Source: Myxococcus stipitatus DSM 14675 (GTDB taxonomy: Bacteria > Myxococcota > Myxococcia > Myxococcales > Myxococcaceae). From it: 64,000 bases of DNA. Made by a program: the position numbers and the translations under genes. Where the stretch lies: assembly GCF_000331735.1 (NCBI RefSeq), contig NC_020126.1, forward strand, positions 8,435,501-8,499,500, in the 5' to 3' direction. The notes beneath the pieces are model-generated. The model saw only the letters and a list, made by a program, of their open reading frames with translations. It had not been told where the DNA came from and searched no databases. Below are positions 52,888 through 61,903 of this stretch, in pieces; position 1 is the stretch's first letter; the number at the start of each line of letters is the position of its first letter.

Positions 52888-53967
52888 ATGCACATCATTC
52901 TGCTGCACAACCGCGACCACGAGCTCCTCCAGGATGACCCGGGACGGGAGGCCCGAGAGGACGTGGTGCGAGTCGCCGCCGCGCTCTCCGAGGCCCTCAC
53001 CCGGGGCGACACGGTCGCCGAGCCGCTCGCCGTCGAGGGGGACCGGTTGGACTTCGTGGACACCCTGCGCCGGCGGCAGCCGGACCTGGTGGTCAACCTC
53101 TGCGAGTCGCTCGCCGCCGACAGCCGCGGGGAGATGGCCGTCCCGTGCCTGCTGGACGCGCTGGGCATGGCGTACACCGGCTCGTCCGCCCTGTCGCTGG
53201 GCCTGGCGCTGCACAAGCCCAAGGCCAAGGAAGTGTTGAGCGCCCGAGGCGTGTCCACGCCCGCCTTCCGGGTGGTGGAGCGGCTGGAGGACGCCCTGGC
53301 GGTGGACCTGCCCTGGCCGCTCATCGTGAAGCCCGCGCGCGAGGACGCGAGCGTCGGCGTGACGGGCGACTCGGTGGTGTACGAGCGTGCCGCGCTGGTG
53401 CGCGCCTGCGAGGCGGTGCTGCGCAACTTCCACCAGCCCGCGCTGGTGGAGCAGTTCATTCCCGGCCGCGAAATCTACGTGCCGCTGTTGGGCAACCAGC
53501 CCCGGCGCGCGCTGCCGTTGACGGAAATCCACTTCGGTCGGACCTTCGAGGCTCGGCCGAACATCGTGTCGTACAGCGCCAAGTGGGAGGAGGGCTCCGA
53601 CGAGTACCGGGATACGCCCGCCGGGCCGTGCCAGGTGGATGCGGCGCTGGAAGCTCGCTGTGTGCAGGTAGCGCTGGAAGCGTTCGCAGCGCTCGACTGT
53701 CAGGACTATGGACGGGTCGACCTCCGGGTTTCTCCGGAGGGCGTGCCCTACGTCATCGATATCAACCCCAACTGCGACCTCCATCCCAGCGCCGGGTTCG
53801 CCAGGGCCGCCGCAGCCGCGGGCATGGACTATCCCGCCCTGGCCGCCCGACTGGTGGAAGTCGCTTCTGAAAGAGCCCATGGACATCCGTCCCATCGAAG
53901 GAAAGGACCGGGAGCCCCTCGCCGCGCTGATTCGAAAGATCGAAACCTTCTCGCCGCAGGAGGTTGA
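52888..53967 (+). CDS. D-Ala-D-Ala-ligase-like ATP-grasp enzyme
   Basis: A 359-residue ATP-grasp ligase close to Ddl: PDLVVNLCESLAADSRGEM and CLLDALGMAYTGSSALSLGLALHK near the N-terminus, WPLIVKPAREDASVGV (ATP-binding Lys and Gly loop), VEQFIPGREIYVPLL, and the metal-binding end VDLRVSPEGVPYVIDINPNCDLHP. The canonical Ddl features around LLHG(K/R)NGED are absent from the start (LLHNRDHELLQDD), so it is more likely a Ddl-like amidoligase than the housekeeping enzyme. The last 30 residues overlap the GNAT gene out of frame and look unlike a normal Ddl end. Confidence 0.82.
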   Translation: MHIILLHNRDHELLQDDPGREAREDVVRVAAALSEALTRGDTVAEPLAVEGDRLDFVDTLRRRQPDLVVNLCESLAADSRGEMAVPCLLDALGMAYTGSSALSLGLALHKPKAKEVLSARGVSTPAFRVVERLEDALAVDLPWPLIVKPAREDASVGVTGDSVVYERAALVRACEAVLRNFHQPALVEQFIPGREIYVPLLGNQPRRALPLTEIHFGRTFEARPNIVSYSAKWEEGSDEYRDTPAGPCQVDAALEARCVQVALEAFAALDCQDYGRVDLRVSPEGVPYVIDINPNCDLHPSAGFARAAAAAGMDYPALAARLVEVASERAHGHPSHRRKGPGAPRRADSKDRNLLAAGG

Positions 53968-54346
53968 GGTCGCCACGGAGCTGGTCGGCATCGCGCTGAC
54001 GCCGGGCAACACCGATTACTCCATCATCGTCGCGGACCGCGCGGGTCAGCTCGTGGGCTACATCTGCTACGGCGCCACGCCGATGACGGAGGACAGCTAC
54101 GACCTGTACTGGATTGCCTCTGCTCCGGAGGTCCGGGGACAGGGTGTGGGCGCGGCGTTGGTGTCGGCGATGGAGGGGGATTTGCGGCGCAAGAACGGCC
54201 GGCTCATCCGCGTGGAGACGAGCGCCACGGAGGCCTATGGCCCCACGCGCGGCTTCTACGCGTCCATGAAGTACGGTGAGGAAGCGCGCATCCGCGACTT
54301 CTACAAGGTGGGGGACGACCTCATCATCCTCACCAAGCGGCTGTAG
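53879..54346 (+). CDS. GNAT-family N-acetyltransferase
   Basis: A 155-residue acetyltransferase. It opens DIRPIEGKDREPLAALIRKI, carries the acetyl-CoA loop in ASAPEVRGQGVGAALVSAM, and ends with RGFYASMKYGEEARIRDFY, as in many small-molecule or peptide GNATs. It overlaps the ATP-grasp gene by 89 bp in another frame; the coding signal after 53879 clearly favours the GNAT frame. The pair is probably one translation-coupled unit, perhaps making and then acetylating a small conjugate. Substrate unknown. Confidence 0.85.
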   Translation: MDIRPIEGKDREPLAALIRKIETFSPQEVEVATELVGIALTPGNTDYSIIVADRAGQLVGYICYGATPMTEDSYDLYWIASAPEVRGQGVGAALVSAMEGDLRRKNGRLIRVETSATEAYGPTRGFYASMKYGEEARIRDFYKVGDDLIILTKRL

Positions 54347-54411
54347 TCCACGGCGCACGGGGAGTGGGGCGGTTGAAGACTTTGGCCGCCTCCCCCGTTA
54401 GAAGGGGCGTG

Positions 54412-55905
54412 ATGACCCGCACGCTCCGACCGATGTCCCTGGCCCTCGCGGCCTTGGCCGCCCTGCTGGTGGGCGCGCCGTCCGCCTGGGCCCAGTCCCC
54501 CGCCGCTCCCGCCAAGGCCGCGTTGTCCGACGCCGTGCGGGCTCCCCGCCCCAAGGGCGGCGAGTTCTTCGGCCTGTACCTGATGGACAAGAAGGTGGGC
54601 TGGCTCTTCACGGACCTGGTGCTGATGCCCGGTGAGCCGCAGAAGGTGAAGAGCATCAACCAGATGGTCTTCAAGGCCATGGTCGGCACGCGCCTGTCCG
54701 AGCGGAACCACCGCGAGGAGCGCGTCTACGAGGCCAAGCCCGAGGGCCGGCTCCTGTCCTTCTCCGTGGTGCAGCGCGGCGATGGGGGAGACCAGACGCT
54801 GGAGGGCACGGCCACGGCCGACGGAGGCATGCGCGTGGTGCGCAAGCGCCTGGGCCACGCGGACGAGGTGCTGCCGATGACGCCGCCCACGAAGGAGCGC
54901 GTGGAGGACGCGGACCAGACGCGCGTGGCGCTCCTGCGCAAGGCGAACGTGCGCGGCTTCGTGCTGGATGGGATGGACCTGGAGACGTACGGCATCTCCA
55001 CGACGCTGGAGCCCTCCGAGCAGCGGACGCTGAACGGGGTGAAGGTGAAGCTGGGCAAGGCCACGAGCATCTCCGACAAGGAGAAGGTGCCCGTCGCCAC
55101 CTACGTCACCGAGCGCGGGGAGATGGTGCTGGTGGACTTCGGCCAGACGATGCAGGCGCGCAAGGAGACGGAGGCTGTCGCCAAGCGCATGGACCTGGTG
55201 GAGGTGTTCGGCCTCACCCGCGTGGTGCTGCCCAAGCCGCTGCCTGAGTCCGCGCGCGCGGTGCCCGGGAGCGTGAGCCTGGTGGTGACAGGGCTGCCGG
55301 AGAAGTTCCGGGTGAACTCGTATCGGCAGAAGTTCTCCGCGAAGCCGGATGGCAACGTGGACGTGACGCTGAAGGCCGCGGCTCCGGCGAAGGCCGCGCT
55401 CAAGGGCCGGCCGCTGGCGGACCCGGACGGGGGCGAGAACCTCAAGTCCACGCTGATGGTGGAGAGCAGCGCTCCGGCCATCCGCGAGCAGTCGAAGAAA
55501 ATCATCGGCGACGAGAAGGACGCGTACCAGGCGGCCCTGAAGGTGAATGCGTGGGTGGCCACGCATCTGGAGAAGGACTACGGGGCCAGCGCGGACCGGG
55601 CCACGGATGTGCTGCGCCAGAAGCGCGGGGACTGCACCGAGCACTCGCTGTTGTCCGTGGCGCTGCTGCGCGCGGCGGGTATCCCGGCGCGGCGCATCGA
55701 CGGCGTCATCTACATGGTGAACCAGGACGGCGTGCCTGCGCTCTATTGGCACGAGTGGGTGGAGGTCTTCGTCGGTGAGTGGACGCAGATGGACCCGACC
55801 TTCAACCAGCCCGTCGCGGACGCCACGCACTTCGCGTTCGGCACCGAGGGGAATGCGGAAATCACGCCCCTCATCGGCACGCTGAAGGTCCTCGAGGTCA
55901 AGTAG
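54412..55905 (+). CDS. Exported transglutaminase-like cysteine protease-fold protein
   Basis: A 497-residue protein with a signal peptide (to about residue 30, ending in WAQ). A long beta-rich N-terminal region (about 40-330) is followed by a transglutaminase-like domain with catalytic Cys408 (KRGDCTEHS), His447 (YWHEWVEV) and Asp461 (MDPTFN). The triad is complete. Such proteins cleave or cross-link peptides in the envelope. AAGGGG precedes ATG 54412. A Gly/Asp-rich loop (DPDGGEN) precedes the domain. Substrate unknown. Confidence 0.85.
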   Translation: MTRTLRPMSLALAALAALLVGAPSAWAQSPAAPAKAALSDAVRAPRPKGGEFFGLYLMDKKVGWLFTDLVLMPGEPQKVKSINQMVFKAMVGTRLSERNHREERVYEAKPEGRLLSFSVVQRGDGGDQTLEGTATADGGMRVVRKRLGHADEVLPMTPPTKERVEDADQTRVALLRKANVRGFVLDGMDLETYGISTTLEPSEQRTLNGVKVKLGKATSISDKEKVPVATYVTERGEMVLVDFGQTMQARKETEAVAKRMDLVEVFGLTRVVLPKPLPESARAVPGSVSLVVTGLPEKFRVNSYRQKFSAKPDGNVDVTLKAAAPAKAALKGRPLADPDGGENLKSTLMVESSAPAIREQSKKIIGDEKDAYQAALKVNAWVATHLEKDYGASADRATDVLRQKRGDCTEHSLLSVALLRAAGIPARRIDGVIYMVNQDGVPALYWHEWVEVFVGEWTQMDPTFNQPVADATHFAFGTEGNAEITPLIGTLKVLEVK

Positions 55906-55926
55906 CACCGGGTCTCGCGAGGAGAA

Positions 55927-55949
55927 GCACGGGCCTCGCGGGCCCGTGC
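55927..55949. terminator. Terminator-like hairpin between convergent genes
   Basis: A perfect 9-bp stem (GCACGGGCC at 55927-55935 with GGCCCGTGC at 55941-55949) and a 5-base loop, between the transglutaminase-like gene and the minus-strand YyaL-like gene. Confidence 0.6.
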
Positions 55950-55968
55950 GCTCCGGACCGCGCGGCGC

Positions 55969-58062
55969 TCAAGCCCCCTTGGGCTTCTCCGTCAGTCGTT
56001 CGGCCAGGGCCTTCGCGTCCGTGCGCGGCAGTTCACACGCGAAGCCCCGGCACAGGTACGCGGCGCCCTTCCCCGCGACGGGCTCGCGTCCCTCGAAGAG
56101 CTCCTTCAAGAGCGCGGGCACGGGCCTCCCCTCCTCCTTCCAGCCGAAGGCGAACGTCGGCGCGTAGACGTGGTTCGCCGCGCTCAGCAGCGGCGCCACC
56201 GCATCGCTCGAGCCGGAGAATGTCACCCCCGCGCCACCATCGAGGAGCGAGTCCGCCGCGAGCCCCAGGTGGCCATAGCCCATCGCATTGGCCACCAGTC
56301 CCTCTCGCATCCGCGCCACGTACTTCGACGGCAGCTCCAGGTGGTGCTCATCCCCCGTGAGCGCCGCCAGCGCCACCTGCGCCTCCGTCAGCGTGGACGC
56401 ACCTGAAGGGAACGCGTTGTCGAAGAGGCCATACGTCGCCACCACCAGGTCCTTCTGTCCCCGAGGCGCCGTGAGATACGCCTGCTTCTCCGCGTCCCAG
56501 AAGAGCTCCTCCGCGCGCTTCACCAGCGCCTTCGCCGCCTCCAGGTACTTCACGTCGAACGTGGCCTGGTACAGCGCGGTGAGCCCCGAGGCCAAATCTC
56601 CATAGTCCTCGAGGAAGCCGTCGATGCGCGCCTGCCCCTCCTGATACGAGCGCGCCAGCCGCGTCCCATCCCACAGCTTCGCGAGCACGAAGTCCGCTGC
56701 GGAGACGGCGAGGCGCGTCCAGTCCGGCCGATCAAAGACGCGCGCGGCGAGCGCGAGCCCGCGAATCATCAAGCCATTCCAGCCCGCGAGAATCTTGTCG
56801 TCGCGCCCCGGCTTCACTCGACGCTCGCGAGCCTGGAACAACACCTGCCGCGTCTCCGCCAGCTCACGCTCCACGGCCTCCAGCGAGAGGCTCCGCTCGC
56901 GGGCCAGCGTCTCCGCGGGCACCACGACTTCCAGCACCGTGGCGCCGTGCTCGAAGTTGCCCAGCGGTGTGACACGGAAGTGGCGCATGACCAGCTCCGC
57001 GCGCTCGGGCGGCAGCACCGCCTGGATCTCCTCCGGGCGCCATACGAAGAACTTGCCCTCTTCGCCTTCGCTGTCCGCGTCCTGCGCCGCGTAGAAGCCG
57101 CCGCCCGCGTCCGTCATCTCGCGGCGCACGTACTCCACCGTCTCCTCCACCACCTTGCGCCACAGCGGCCGAGGCGCCACCTGCTGCGCCTCCGAGTACA
57201 GGTGCATGAGCTGGGCGTTGTCGTAGAGCATCTTCTCGAAGTGCGGCACCAGCCAGCGCGCATCCACCGAGTAGCGATGGAAGCCACCTCCGAGCTGGTC
57301 GTAGATGCCCCCCAGCGCCATCCGCTCCAGCGTGAGGAACACCGCGTCCCGCAGCGAGTCACCGCCCCCGCGCCGCCATGCGCGCAACAGCAGCGAGAAG
57401 TTCATCGGGTTGGGGAACTTGGGCGCCCCGCCGAAGCCTCCATGCACGGAGTCCACCTGCAGGGCCATGCGCTGGCCCATCGACAGCACGTCCTCCACGG
57501 ACAGCACCCCGGGCGCGGCGTCCAGGCCATACGCGGCCAGCTCCCCCAGGCCCTCCTCGAACTGCGCGGCCTGGCGGTGGATGTCCTCGCGCTTGTTCTT
57601 CCACGCGTCCCGCAGCGCCATCAGCAGGCGGGGGAACCCCGGACGACCGTAGCGGTCCTCCGGCGGGAAGTAGGTGCCCCCGTAGAAGGGCTTCAGGTCC
57701 GGCGTGAGGAACACCGTCAACGGCCAGCCCCCACCCTGCCCCATGAGCTGGACCACGCCTTGATAGATCTGGTCCAGGTCCGGACGCTCCTCGCGGTCCA
57801 CCTTGATGTTGATGAACCCCTCGTTCATCAGCCGGGCCGTGTCGGGCGACTCGAAGGACTCGTGCGCCATGACGTGACACCAATGGCACGCGGAGTAGCC
57901 CACCGAGAGCAGGATGGGCTTGTCCTCCGCGCGCGCTCGCGCGAGTGCTTCATCTCCCCACGCGAACCAGTCCACCGGATTGCTGGCGTGCTGGCGCAGG
58001 TACGGCGAGGGCTCTCGGGCGAGCCGGTTGGACGGACCCGAGGACGGTGGGTGGGTGGCCAT
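55969..58062 (-). CDS. Thioredoxin-fold DUF255 protein, YyaL/SPATA20 family
   Basis: A 697-residue protein. The N-terminal DUF255 thioredoxin-like domain contains NRLAREPSPYLRQHASNPVDW, the CHWCH redox-like motif (SACHWCHVMAHESFE, near residue 58) and NEGFINIKVDREERPDLD. The rest is an (alpha/alpha)6 barrel with WNGLMIRGLALAARVF, SGSSDAVAPLL and a closing LCRGFACELP. The family (human SPATA20, B. subtilis YyaL) is of uncertain function; a redox or cellobiose-epimerase-like barrel enzyme has been proposed. Normal family length. It is divergent from the ArnT-like gene. Confidence 0.92.
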   Translation of the reverse strand: MATHPPSSGPSNRLAREPSPYLRQHASNPVDWFAWGDEALARARAEDKPILLSVGYSACHWCHVMAHESFESPDTARLMNEGFINIKVDREERPDLDQIYQGVVQLMGQGGGWPLTVFLTPDLKPFYGGTYFPPEDRYGRPGFPRLLMALRDAWKNKREDIHRQAAQFEEGLGELAAYGLDAAPGVLSVEDVLSMGQRMALQVDSVHGGFGGAPKFPNPMNFSLLLRAWRRGGGDSLRDAVFLTLERMALGGIYDQLGGGFHRYSVDARWLVPHFEKMLYDNAQLMHLYSEAQQVAPRPLWRKVVEETVEYVRREMTDAGGGFYAAQDADSEGEEGKFFVWRPEEIQAVLPPERAELVMRHFRVTPLGNFEHGATVLEVVVPAETLARERSLSLEAVERELAETRQVLFQARERRVKPGRDDKILAGWNGLMIRGLALAARVFDRPDWTRLAVSAADFVLAKLWDGTRLARSYQEGQARIDGFLEDYGDLASGLTALYQATFDVKYLEAAKALVKRAEELFWDAEKQAYLTAPRGQKDLVVATYGLFDNAFPSGASTLTEAQVALAALTGDEHHLELPSKYVARMREGLVANAMGYGHLGLAADSLLDGGAGVTFSGSSDAVAPLLSAANHVYAPTFAFGWKEEGRPVPALLKELFEGREPVAGKGAAYLCRGFACELPRTDAKALAERLTEKPKGA

Positions 58063-58186
58063 GCGGACTCCAAGCAAGGGATTGCGTCGACACGCCATAC
58101 GAAGCCGCGGAAAACTCGGCAAGCCCCTTGGGTGCGACCCTCCACTGGAGAACGCGAGTGGGGTACCGTGGCGTCCAGACTCACGC

Positions 58187-59605
58187 ATGGTTTCCACCGC
58201 CCCCGTCGCTCCGGGCCCTGCTGGCCTTGGCCTCAAGACCTGTCTTGCCCTGCTCGGCGTGGCCCTCGTGGTGCGGACCGTGTTGGCGCTCGGGACCGAC
58301 GTCTACTTCGACACGGCCTACTACTGGCAATGGGCGCAGCGGCTCGACTGGGGCTACTACGACCATCCCCCGCTCATCGCGTGGCTCCTCGCGCTCCTGG
58401 GCATCCACGCCACGGCGCTCCTGTGTGGCGCGGGCACCATCGCCGCGGTGTGGGGCCTGGCGCGGGACGTGTACCAGAGCCGTGAAGCCGCCTGGCGCGC
58501 GTCGGCCCTGTGGAGCGTGGTGCCCGGGGGCATGGTCGCGGGCATCTGGGCCACGCCGGACTCGCCGCTGCTCCTGTTCTGGACGCTGGCGCTCTGGGCG
58601 CTGTGGCGCGAGCGGTGGCTGTGGGCGGGAGTCGCGTCGGGGCTCGCGCTGCTCGCCAAGTTCCCCGCGGTGTTGCTGGGCATCGCCTTCCTCATCACCG
58701 CGCTGAGGGCTCGGCGCTTGCCGTGGGGCGCGTGGGGCACGGGCGCCGTCGCGGCGGTGTTCCTGGTGCCCGTGCTCCTCTGGAACGCGCGGCACGACTG
58801 GGTGGGCATCCTCTTCCAGCTCAAGCACGGACTGGATGGCCAGGGCGGGTGGCGCACGCTGGGCGACTTCATCGTGGGGCAGTTCGCCTTCGGCGGGCCC
58901 GTGCTGGCGATTCTCGCGCTGGTGTACGCGGTGCGAGGCCCCCGGGAGCACTTCTTCCTGCGCATGGCCGCGCTCGTGCCGTTGTTGTTCTTCGGCTACG
59001 CGGCGTCGCGCGCGCGGAGCGAGGTCAACTGGACGACCATGGCGTACCTCTCGGTGTGCGTGGGCGCCGCGGGGATGAGCCGGCTGTGGCAGCGCGCGGC
59101 CGCGTTCTCCGGGCTCGCGGTGGTGCTGGGGGTGACCCTCCACCTCTTCTTCCCGCTGATGTCCGTCAAGCGCGACACGACGCTGTGGCGCACCCACGGC
59201 TGGGACGTGCTGAGCGCCCTGGCCACACCCGAGAAGCTCTTCCCCGAGATGAAGCCGGGCAGCGTGGTCGCCGTCTTCTCCGGCAACTACCAGCTCGCCT
59301 CGCTGGTGGCGCTCCACGCGGGTGTCCCCGTGGGCACCGCGGGCCCGGTGCGCTTCAGTCAGTACGACGTGTGGCCCGAGCCGCCCATCCCCCCCGGCAA
59401 GGACGTGCTCTGGGTGGAGGAGGATGGCCCGTTCGCGCCCTCGGCGTTGACGGACCGCTTCGAGACCATGGAGGACCCCGTCGAGTTGGTGGGCATGTAC
59501 AAGGGCCGCCGCCTGCATCCCTTCCGCGTGTGGTGGGTGCGCAACGCGAGGCCCCCTCCGACACCTCCCGAAGCACCGGACGGGATGAACCAGTCACAGC
59601 GCTGA
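58187..59605 (+). CDS. ArnT/PMT-like integral-membrane glycosyltransferase
   Basis: A 472-residue membrane protein of the GT39/GT83 type that transfers sugars from polyprenyl-phosphate donors on the periplasmic side. After the first helix comes the family motif TDVYFDTAYYWQWAQRLDWGYYDHPPL, here cited in parts: the acidic residue of the first loop, and the YYDHPPLIAWLL block that binds the donor. About ten further helices run to residue 330, then a soluble C-terminal region with GPVRFSQYDVW. The acceptor could be lipid A, a lipid-linked glycan or a protein. ATG 58187 leaves a short N-terminus before helix one. Confidence 0.85.
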   Translation: MVSTAPVAPGPAGLGLKTCLALLGVALVVRTVLALGTDVYFDTAYYWQWAQRLDWGYYDHPPLIAWLLALLGIHATALLCGAGTIAAVWGLARDVYQSREAAWRASALWSVVPGGMVAGIWATPDSPLLLFWTLALWALWRERWLWAGVASGLALLAKFPAVLLGIAFLITALRARRLPWGAWGTGAVAAVFLVPVLLWNARHDWVGILFQLKHGLDGQGGWRTLGDFIVGQFAFGGPVLAILALVYAVRGPREHFFLRMAALVPLLFFGYAASRARSEVNWTTMAYLSVCVGAAGMSRLWQRAAAFSGLAVVLGVTLHLFFPLMSVKRDTTLWRTHGWDVLSALATPEKLFPEMKPGSVVAVFSGNYQLASLVALHAGVPVGTAGPVRFSQYDVWPEPPIPPGKDVLWVEEDGPFAPSALTDRFETMEDPVELVGMYKGRRLHPFRVWWVRNARPPPTPPEAPDGMNQSQR

Positions 59606-59699
59606 ACCCCACGCGCCCGGTGTCCGGCAGGCAGGCGACAGCGGCTTGCTCGTGTGCTCTCCGGAAGCCGCATGTGGGTGTAGACTCCGGCCGCTCCGC

Positions 59700-60242
59700 A
59701 TGGACCTCACCCTTCTCTTCGTCGGTCTCGTCAAAGTGGTTCTGGGGGGCCTGGTCGCCGCCCTCGGAATCTGGATGGCGTTGCGCGGTCTGAGCCGCAT
59801 CCTCGGCACGCAGCCCGTGGAGGAGCTGCGCCAGGGCAACACCGCGGCGGGCCTCGTCCATGCGTCGAGCCTCGTCTCGCTGGGGCTGCTCGTGCAGCAC
59901 GCGGTGCTGGCCACGTCGGACGCGGTGGACCTCACGGTGCGCACCTCGCCCTTCCAGCCCATCATGCTGGGGAAGCTCATCGCCGTGGCCGCGCTGCACG
60001 TGGGCCTGTCGCTGGGCGTGGGCGTCGCGGTGCTCGCGATGGGCATCCTCCTGTTCGACCGGATGACGCCGGGCATCGACGAGCTGGAGGAGGTGCGCAA
60101 GGGCAACGTCGCCGCCGCGCTCATCCTCGCCGCCATCCTGCTGGTGCTCGCGCTGCTCACCGCGCCCGGACTCCAGGCCGCGCTCAACGGGCTCATCCCC
60201 TTCCCCCAGCTTCCGGAGGGCACCGTTGTCGCGCCCGGGTGA
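59700..60242 (+). CDS. DUF350 membrane protein
   Basis: A 180-residue integral membrane protein with four to five helices. DUF350 marks are present: two halves each with a helix followed by ELRQGNTAAGLVHASSL and EVRKGNVAAALILAAILL, the small-residue repeats typical of this domain. It is 21 bp upstream of a transglutaminase-fold gene, an association also described for DUF350 genes elsewhere. It may be a small channel or scaffold for that enzyme. No clear ribosome-binding site. Confidence 0.85.
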   Translation: MDLTLLFVGLVKVVLGGLVAALGIWMALRGLSRILGTQPVEELRQGNTAAGLVHASSLVSLGLLVQHAVLATSDAVDLTVRTSPFQPIMLGKLIAVAALHVGLSLGVGVAVLAMGILLFDRMTPGIDELEEVRKGNVAAALILAAILLVLALLTAPGLQAALNGLIPFPQLPEGTVVAPG

Positions 60243-60263
60243 CGGGCTCGCGCCGCCTCGCCC

Positions 60264-61136
60264 ATGGCCTCGGACTCGCGCATGAAGCCGGCCCTCAAGC
60301 TCCTCGTCGCGCTCATTGTCGTCGCCAGCGCGCTCGGGGGCGCCGTCCGGCTGGGGATGGTGGGCGGGCTCGCGGACACGGACGCGGGCGCCGCGGCCCA
60401 TGACGTCCCCGGGGACGCGAATGCGCTGGAGCTGGGCACGGTGCTCATCCCGTCGGACACGCCGCGCGCGCGGGCCCGGACGTATGCATGGAGTACGGCG
60501 GGCCTCACGCCGCCCGACCACCGGCTGACGTACGGGCTGGGCGACACGCTGGATGCCTGGATGGAGGACCAGCTCAAGGCGCTCGGGAGAAGGCTGCGCT
60601 ACCGCTCCCTGGGCGGCGAGCGCTTCACCTACCAGCCCCCGCGCGGCTGCTCCGCCGACATGCGCTGCATCTACGAGGAGCTGATGCGCAGCAACGAGGG
60701 GCCCGTGAAGGCGCTGGGCGAGCGCTTCGTCACGTCCGTGCGCGAGCGCAACCTGGACTCCGCGCAGGCCGCGCAGCTCATCCTGGGCTTCGTGCAGCGC
60801 ATCCAGTACGAGCTGCCGCACGACGAGCCCTTCGGCATCGTCCCCCCCGCGCTGGTGCCCGCGCGCAACCGAGGCGACTGCGACTCCAAGGCCCTGCTCG
60901 CGGTGATGCTGCTGCGGCAGGTGGGCATCGACGCGGTGATGCTCTACTCGGACCCGCTGGCCCACGCGGCGGTGGGCGTGGGCCTTCCGGGCTCGGGCAC
61001 CCGGCTGCGCCACGCGGGGCGCAGCTACCAGTACGCGGAGGTCACCGCCGAGGGCTGGCCGCTGGGGATGATTCCTCCCAAGTACGACAAGCCCCGGCTG
61101 TGGCGGGTGATGTTGCTGGACGCCCCCACCGGCTAG
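60264..61136 (+). CDS. Transglutaminase-like enzyme, membrane-anchored
   Basis: A 290-residue protein with an N-terminal membrane anchor (about 8-32), then an extracytoplasmic domain with Cys206 (RNRGDCDSKALL), His234 (LAHAAVGVG) and a late acidic region, forming a transglutaminase/NlpC-like Cys-His core. The RGDCDSK block is typical of peptidase-like transglutaminases. The preceding DUF350 gene is 21 bp upstream. The stop shares the CTAG tetranucleotide with the stop of the minus-strand Thg1-like gene (61133-61136). ATG 60282 is an alternative start. Confidence 0.82.
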   Translation: MASDSRMKPALKLLVALIVVASALGGAVRLGMVGGLADTDAGAAAHDVPGDANALELGTVLIPSDTPRARARTYAWSTAGLTPPDHRLTYGLGDTLDAWMEDQLKALGRRLRYRSLGGERFTYQPPRGCSADMRCIYEELMRSNEGPVKALGERFVTSVRERNLDSAQAAQLILGFVQRIQYELPHDEPFGIVPPALVPARNRGDCDSKALLAVMLLRQVGIDAVMLYSDPLAHAAVGVGLPGSGTRLRHAGRSYQYAEVTAEGWPLGMIPPKYDKPRLWRVMLLDAPTG

Positions 61137-61903
61137 CGGGGCTCCGGCGGGGGTGCCGCGAGCACGTCGCGCAGATAGCGCTCGTAGGCCTCCTTCATGG
61201 GCAGCTCCGAGTCCACCCCGAGTCGGCGCCGCGTCGTCTGATGACGGGAGCCGTCGCGAGGGTCCACGCCCTCCTTCACGTAGCGCTCCCAGCGGATGGC
61301 GGAGCCCCGGCGCTGCCAGAGCGGCACCTCGTTGAAGTTGATGCCGCGCTGGAAGAGCAGCTCGTTCTTGAAGGCCGTGGAGCGCCCATCCAGCTCGCGC
61401 GTGGCCTGCGCCGCGCTCAGCCCCTCCTTGCGCAGCGTCCAGTAGCACCACCCCTGGAGCGAACACCGCGAGCCGTCCGCCTGACGCCACGCGAAGTAGT
61501 CCAGCACCGAGCGCTCATCCGCGCCCATCCACACCCGTCCGTCGAACACCGCCGGCACGCCCACCGCGTGCGTGAAGGTGGCGGTCGCCACGCTGGCCGA
61601 GAGCGACACCAGCTTCTCCACCTCGCGGTCGAACAACGACCAGTCGGGCCGGAAGAGCACGGAGATTTCGTCGCTCTGCGTATACGCGTAGACGCCCTGG
61701 AACTCCTCCAGCAGCGCGCTCGCGGTGCGGACCATCATCCTGTGGAAGAGCGGGTCGAACGGCTTCTCGAAGCGCTCCTGCGTGAAGCGGGAGAAGCCTC
61801 GGCCGTCCACGCGCAGCACCGCCCACGCCCCGGGCAGGAGGCGCAAGCCGTGAAACAGCTCGCCCTGCCGCATCTTCCGGGCCATCTCATCGGCGTCCAT
61901 CAT
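61133..61903 (-). CDS. Thg1-like 3'-5' RNA polymerase (tRNA-His guanylyltransferase family)
   Basis: A 256-residue Thg1-like protein, a rare reverse (3'-5') polymerase that adds nucleotides to the 5' end of RNA, best known for G-1 addition to tRNA-His in eukaryotes. Catalytic motifs are intact: LRVDGRGFSRFT (Asp33, metal-binding) and AYTQSDEISVLF (Asp78, Glu79), plus the NELLFQRGINFNEVPLWQRRGS block. Thg1-like proteins occur in some bacteria, including myxobacteria, where they repair truncated tRNAs. Start chosen at the first of two ATG codons after GGAGCAGG. It overlaps the kinase-like gene by 17 bp and ends in a stop shared with the convergent gene. Confidence 0.93.
   Translation of the reverse strand: MMDADEMARKMRQGELFHGLRLLPGAWAVLRVDGRGFSRFTQERFEKPFDPLFHRMMVRTASALLEEFQGVYAYTQSDEISVLFRPDWSLFDREVEKLVSLSASVATATFTHAVGVPAVFDGRVWMGADERSVLDYFAWRQADGSRCSLQGWCYWTLRKEGLSAAQATRELDGRSTAFKNELLFQRGINFNEVPLWQRRGSAIRWERYVKEGVDPRDGSRHQTTRRRLGVDSELPMKEAYERYLRDVLAAPPPEPR

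Noticed and set aside
53708..53878. Upstream extension of the GNAT gene inside the ATP-grasp gene
   Set aside because: The residues before 53879 are Ser/Pro/Arg-rich shadow of the ligase; GNAT homology begins at MDIRPIEG.
52888..53967. Housekeeping D-alanine--D-alanine ligase
   Set aside because: ATP-grasp signature is present but the N-terminal Ddl motif is absent and the neighbours are a GNAT gene and an HD protein rather than mur genes; called Ddl-like only.
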